DNA from: DAIOFH01 sp036745875
GTDB lineage: Bacteria; Planctomycetota; SZUA-567
NCBI GenBank assembly: GCA_036745875.1
Contig: DAIOFH010000033.1
Location: 1 to 33,506, forward strand
Length of the DNA stretch: 33,506 nt
Reading direction: 5' to 3'
Under the pieces are notes generated by a model. The model saw nothing but the letters and a program-made list of their open reading frames with translations, did no database searches and was not told the DNA's origin. Each line of letters begins with the position of its first letter. The first letter of the stretch is position 1. This document shows positions 33,125 through 33,506 of this stretch, one piece after another. Position numbers and translations under genes: made by a program.

Positions 33125-33177
33125 AGCTTACCTTTTTTTGATATGTTTTGTCAAGCGAGTGTTTTTAAGTGTATAAT
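33125..33177. promoter_or_regulatory. Divergent promoters sharing a -35 region
   Basis: On the minus strand TTGACA (complement of 33149-33154) and TAAGCT (complement of 33125-33130) are 18 bp apart and would drive the chemoreceptor gene. On the plus strand TTGTCA (33148-33153) and TATAAT (33172-33177), also 18 bp apart, point right. The two -35 boxes overlap almost completely. Confidence 0.6.
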
Positions 33178-33491
33178 GGAACATGCGTGGTAAAAGAAAT
33201 GGCTCGGGACAGTTGGGGAAAAAAGGCGTTGGGGAAACGCATTGGGGATGGGATTTTTCAAAATAAACGCATCAAGTTAAATTACTAAAAAATAAGGCAA
33301 CTATATAAATTCGGCCGTGCTGAATTTGTGTAAAAAAAATAAAACAGTTCTTTTGCATTGACATGGACAGTCAAAAATCATTAAATAGGTTTATGTTTGG
33401 AATCGTTTGAACCCGGGGACGATTTCCGTTATTGCAAACCGGGCAGGACGTAATGCCCGCTTCGGCGGGAAGTTGTGAATGGAGGTGTGGA
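33178..33491 (+). other. Right-edge leader region without a gene
   Basis: AT-rich DNA with no coding frame. It holds a small stem (GCGTT-GGGGA-AACGC near 33222-33236) downstream of the rightward promoter. A second possible promoter has TTGACA at 33358-33363 and TAAATA at 33382-33387. Two mutually exclusive hairpins near the end are GGGCA/TGCCC (about 33441-33458) and CCCGC-TTCG-GCGGG (33456-33469), just before a GGAGG. A short noncoding RNA or an attenuated leader is possible. Confidence 0.35.
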
Positions 33492-33506
33492 GTGGCTACG
33501 GGAACA
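33492..33506 (+). CDS. Possible start of a gene cut by the window edge
   Basis: GGAGG at 33481-33485 lies 6 nt before a GTG opening the codons for MATGT, after which the window ends. An ATG at 33478 in another frame lacks a Shine-Dalgarno. Only five codons are visible, so no identity can be given. Confidence 0.3.

Noticed and set aside
33178..33260. Defined small RNA gene
   Set aside because: There is a promoter and a weak stem but no convincing terminator. It is kept only as a finding to test.
28616..33503. 13-bp identity AGTGGCTACGGGA at 28616-28628 and 33491-33503
   Set aside because: Repeats of this length are expected by chance in 33 kb, and the flanking sequences do not match.

Overview
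The window is about 57% GC and densely packed with operons. It looks like chromosomal DNA of a Gram-negative, probably anaerobic or host-associated bacterium: there are Sec-exported periplasmic binding proteins, a chemoreceptor, and many sugar, polyol and nucleoside uptake and catabolism genes with local regulators. The mix (DUF2291-linked sugar ABC transporter, glycerol oxidation with DUF1667, BMP-type nucleoside transporter) would fit a spirochaete, a deltaproteobacterium-like lineage or a synergistete. The sequence alone does not settle this. I saw no rRNA, tRNA, CRISPR array, transposase or phage gene.

Layout. 1-410: leader with a sigma70-type promoter and repeated TTTATAAA boxes. 411-7064 (+): two small cupins, a sugar-binding protein, a DUF2291 lipoprotein-like protein, ABC ATPase, ABC permease and an Fsr-like MFS exporter. 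7081-7641 (-): YdeI-like protein. 7751-11853 (-): an intact glycerol-3-phosphate oxidation set (GlpA-like dehydrogenase, GlpB-like FAD protein, DUF1667 protein) below a DeoR/GlpR-type regulator. 12038-12931 (+): RpiR regulator. 12945-16173 (-): a second, decaying glycerol operon. In it a deletion has fused the two oxidoreductase genes in frame, a 1-base deletion then shifts the frame, and glpK carries an in-frame amber codon. 16539-20193 (+): glycerol dehydrogenase, a DhaK subunit and an orphan PTS EIIC. 20281-24826 (-): a four-gene BMP-family (nucleoside-type) ABC transporter. 25091-26727 (+): a MATE exporter preceded by a leader that looks like ribosome-mediated attenuation. 26752-29371 (+): an unknown phosphate-binding barrel protein, a GntR/UTRA regulator and a HisB paralogue lacking canonical metal ligands. 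29609-32980 (-): an unrecognised secreted protein and a methyl-accepting chemotaxis protein. The right edge holds a promoter-bearing leader and probably the first codons of another gene.

How it fits together. The left part imports an unidentified sugar and glycerol-type substrates. Glycerol can in principle enter by two routes: phosphorylation then oxidation (GlpK, then GlpA/B/DUF1667), or oxidation then phosphorylation (GldA, then DhaK). The first route has a healthy oxidoreductase set, but the only kinase seen here is interrupted. The second lacks DhaL and DhaM in this window.

The most original part is 26752-29371. Three palindromes of core GTAYGTAC lie exactly 19 bp apart over the start of the barrel gene transcript. 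A fourth copy lies before the HisB-like gene, and the GntR gene sits between them. This suggests a small undescribed pathway on a phosphorylated sugar or imidazole-like substrate under one regulator.
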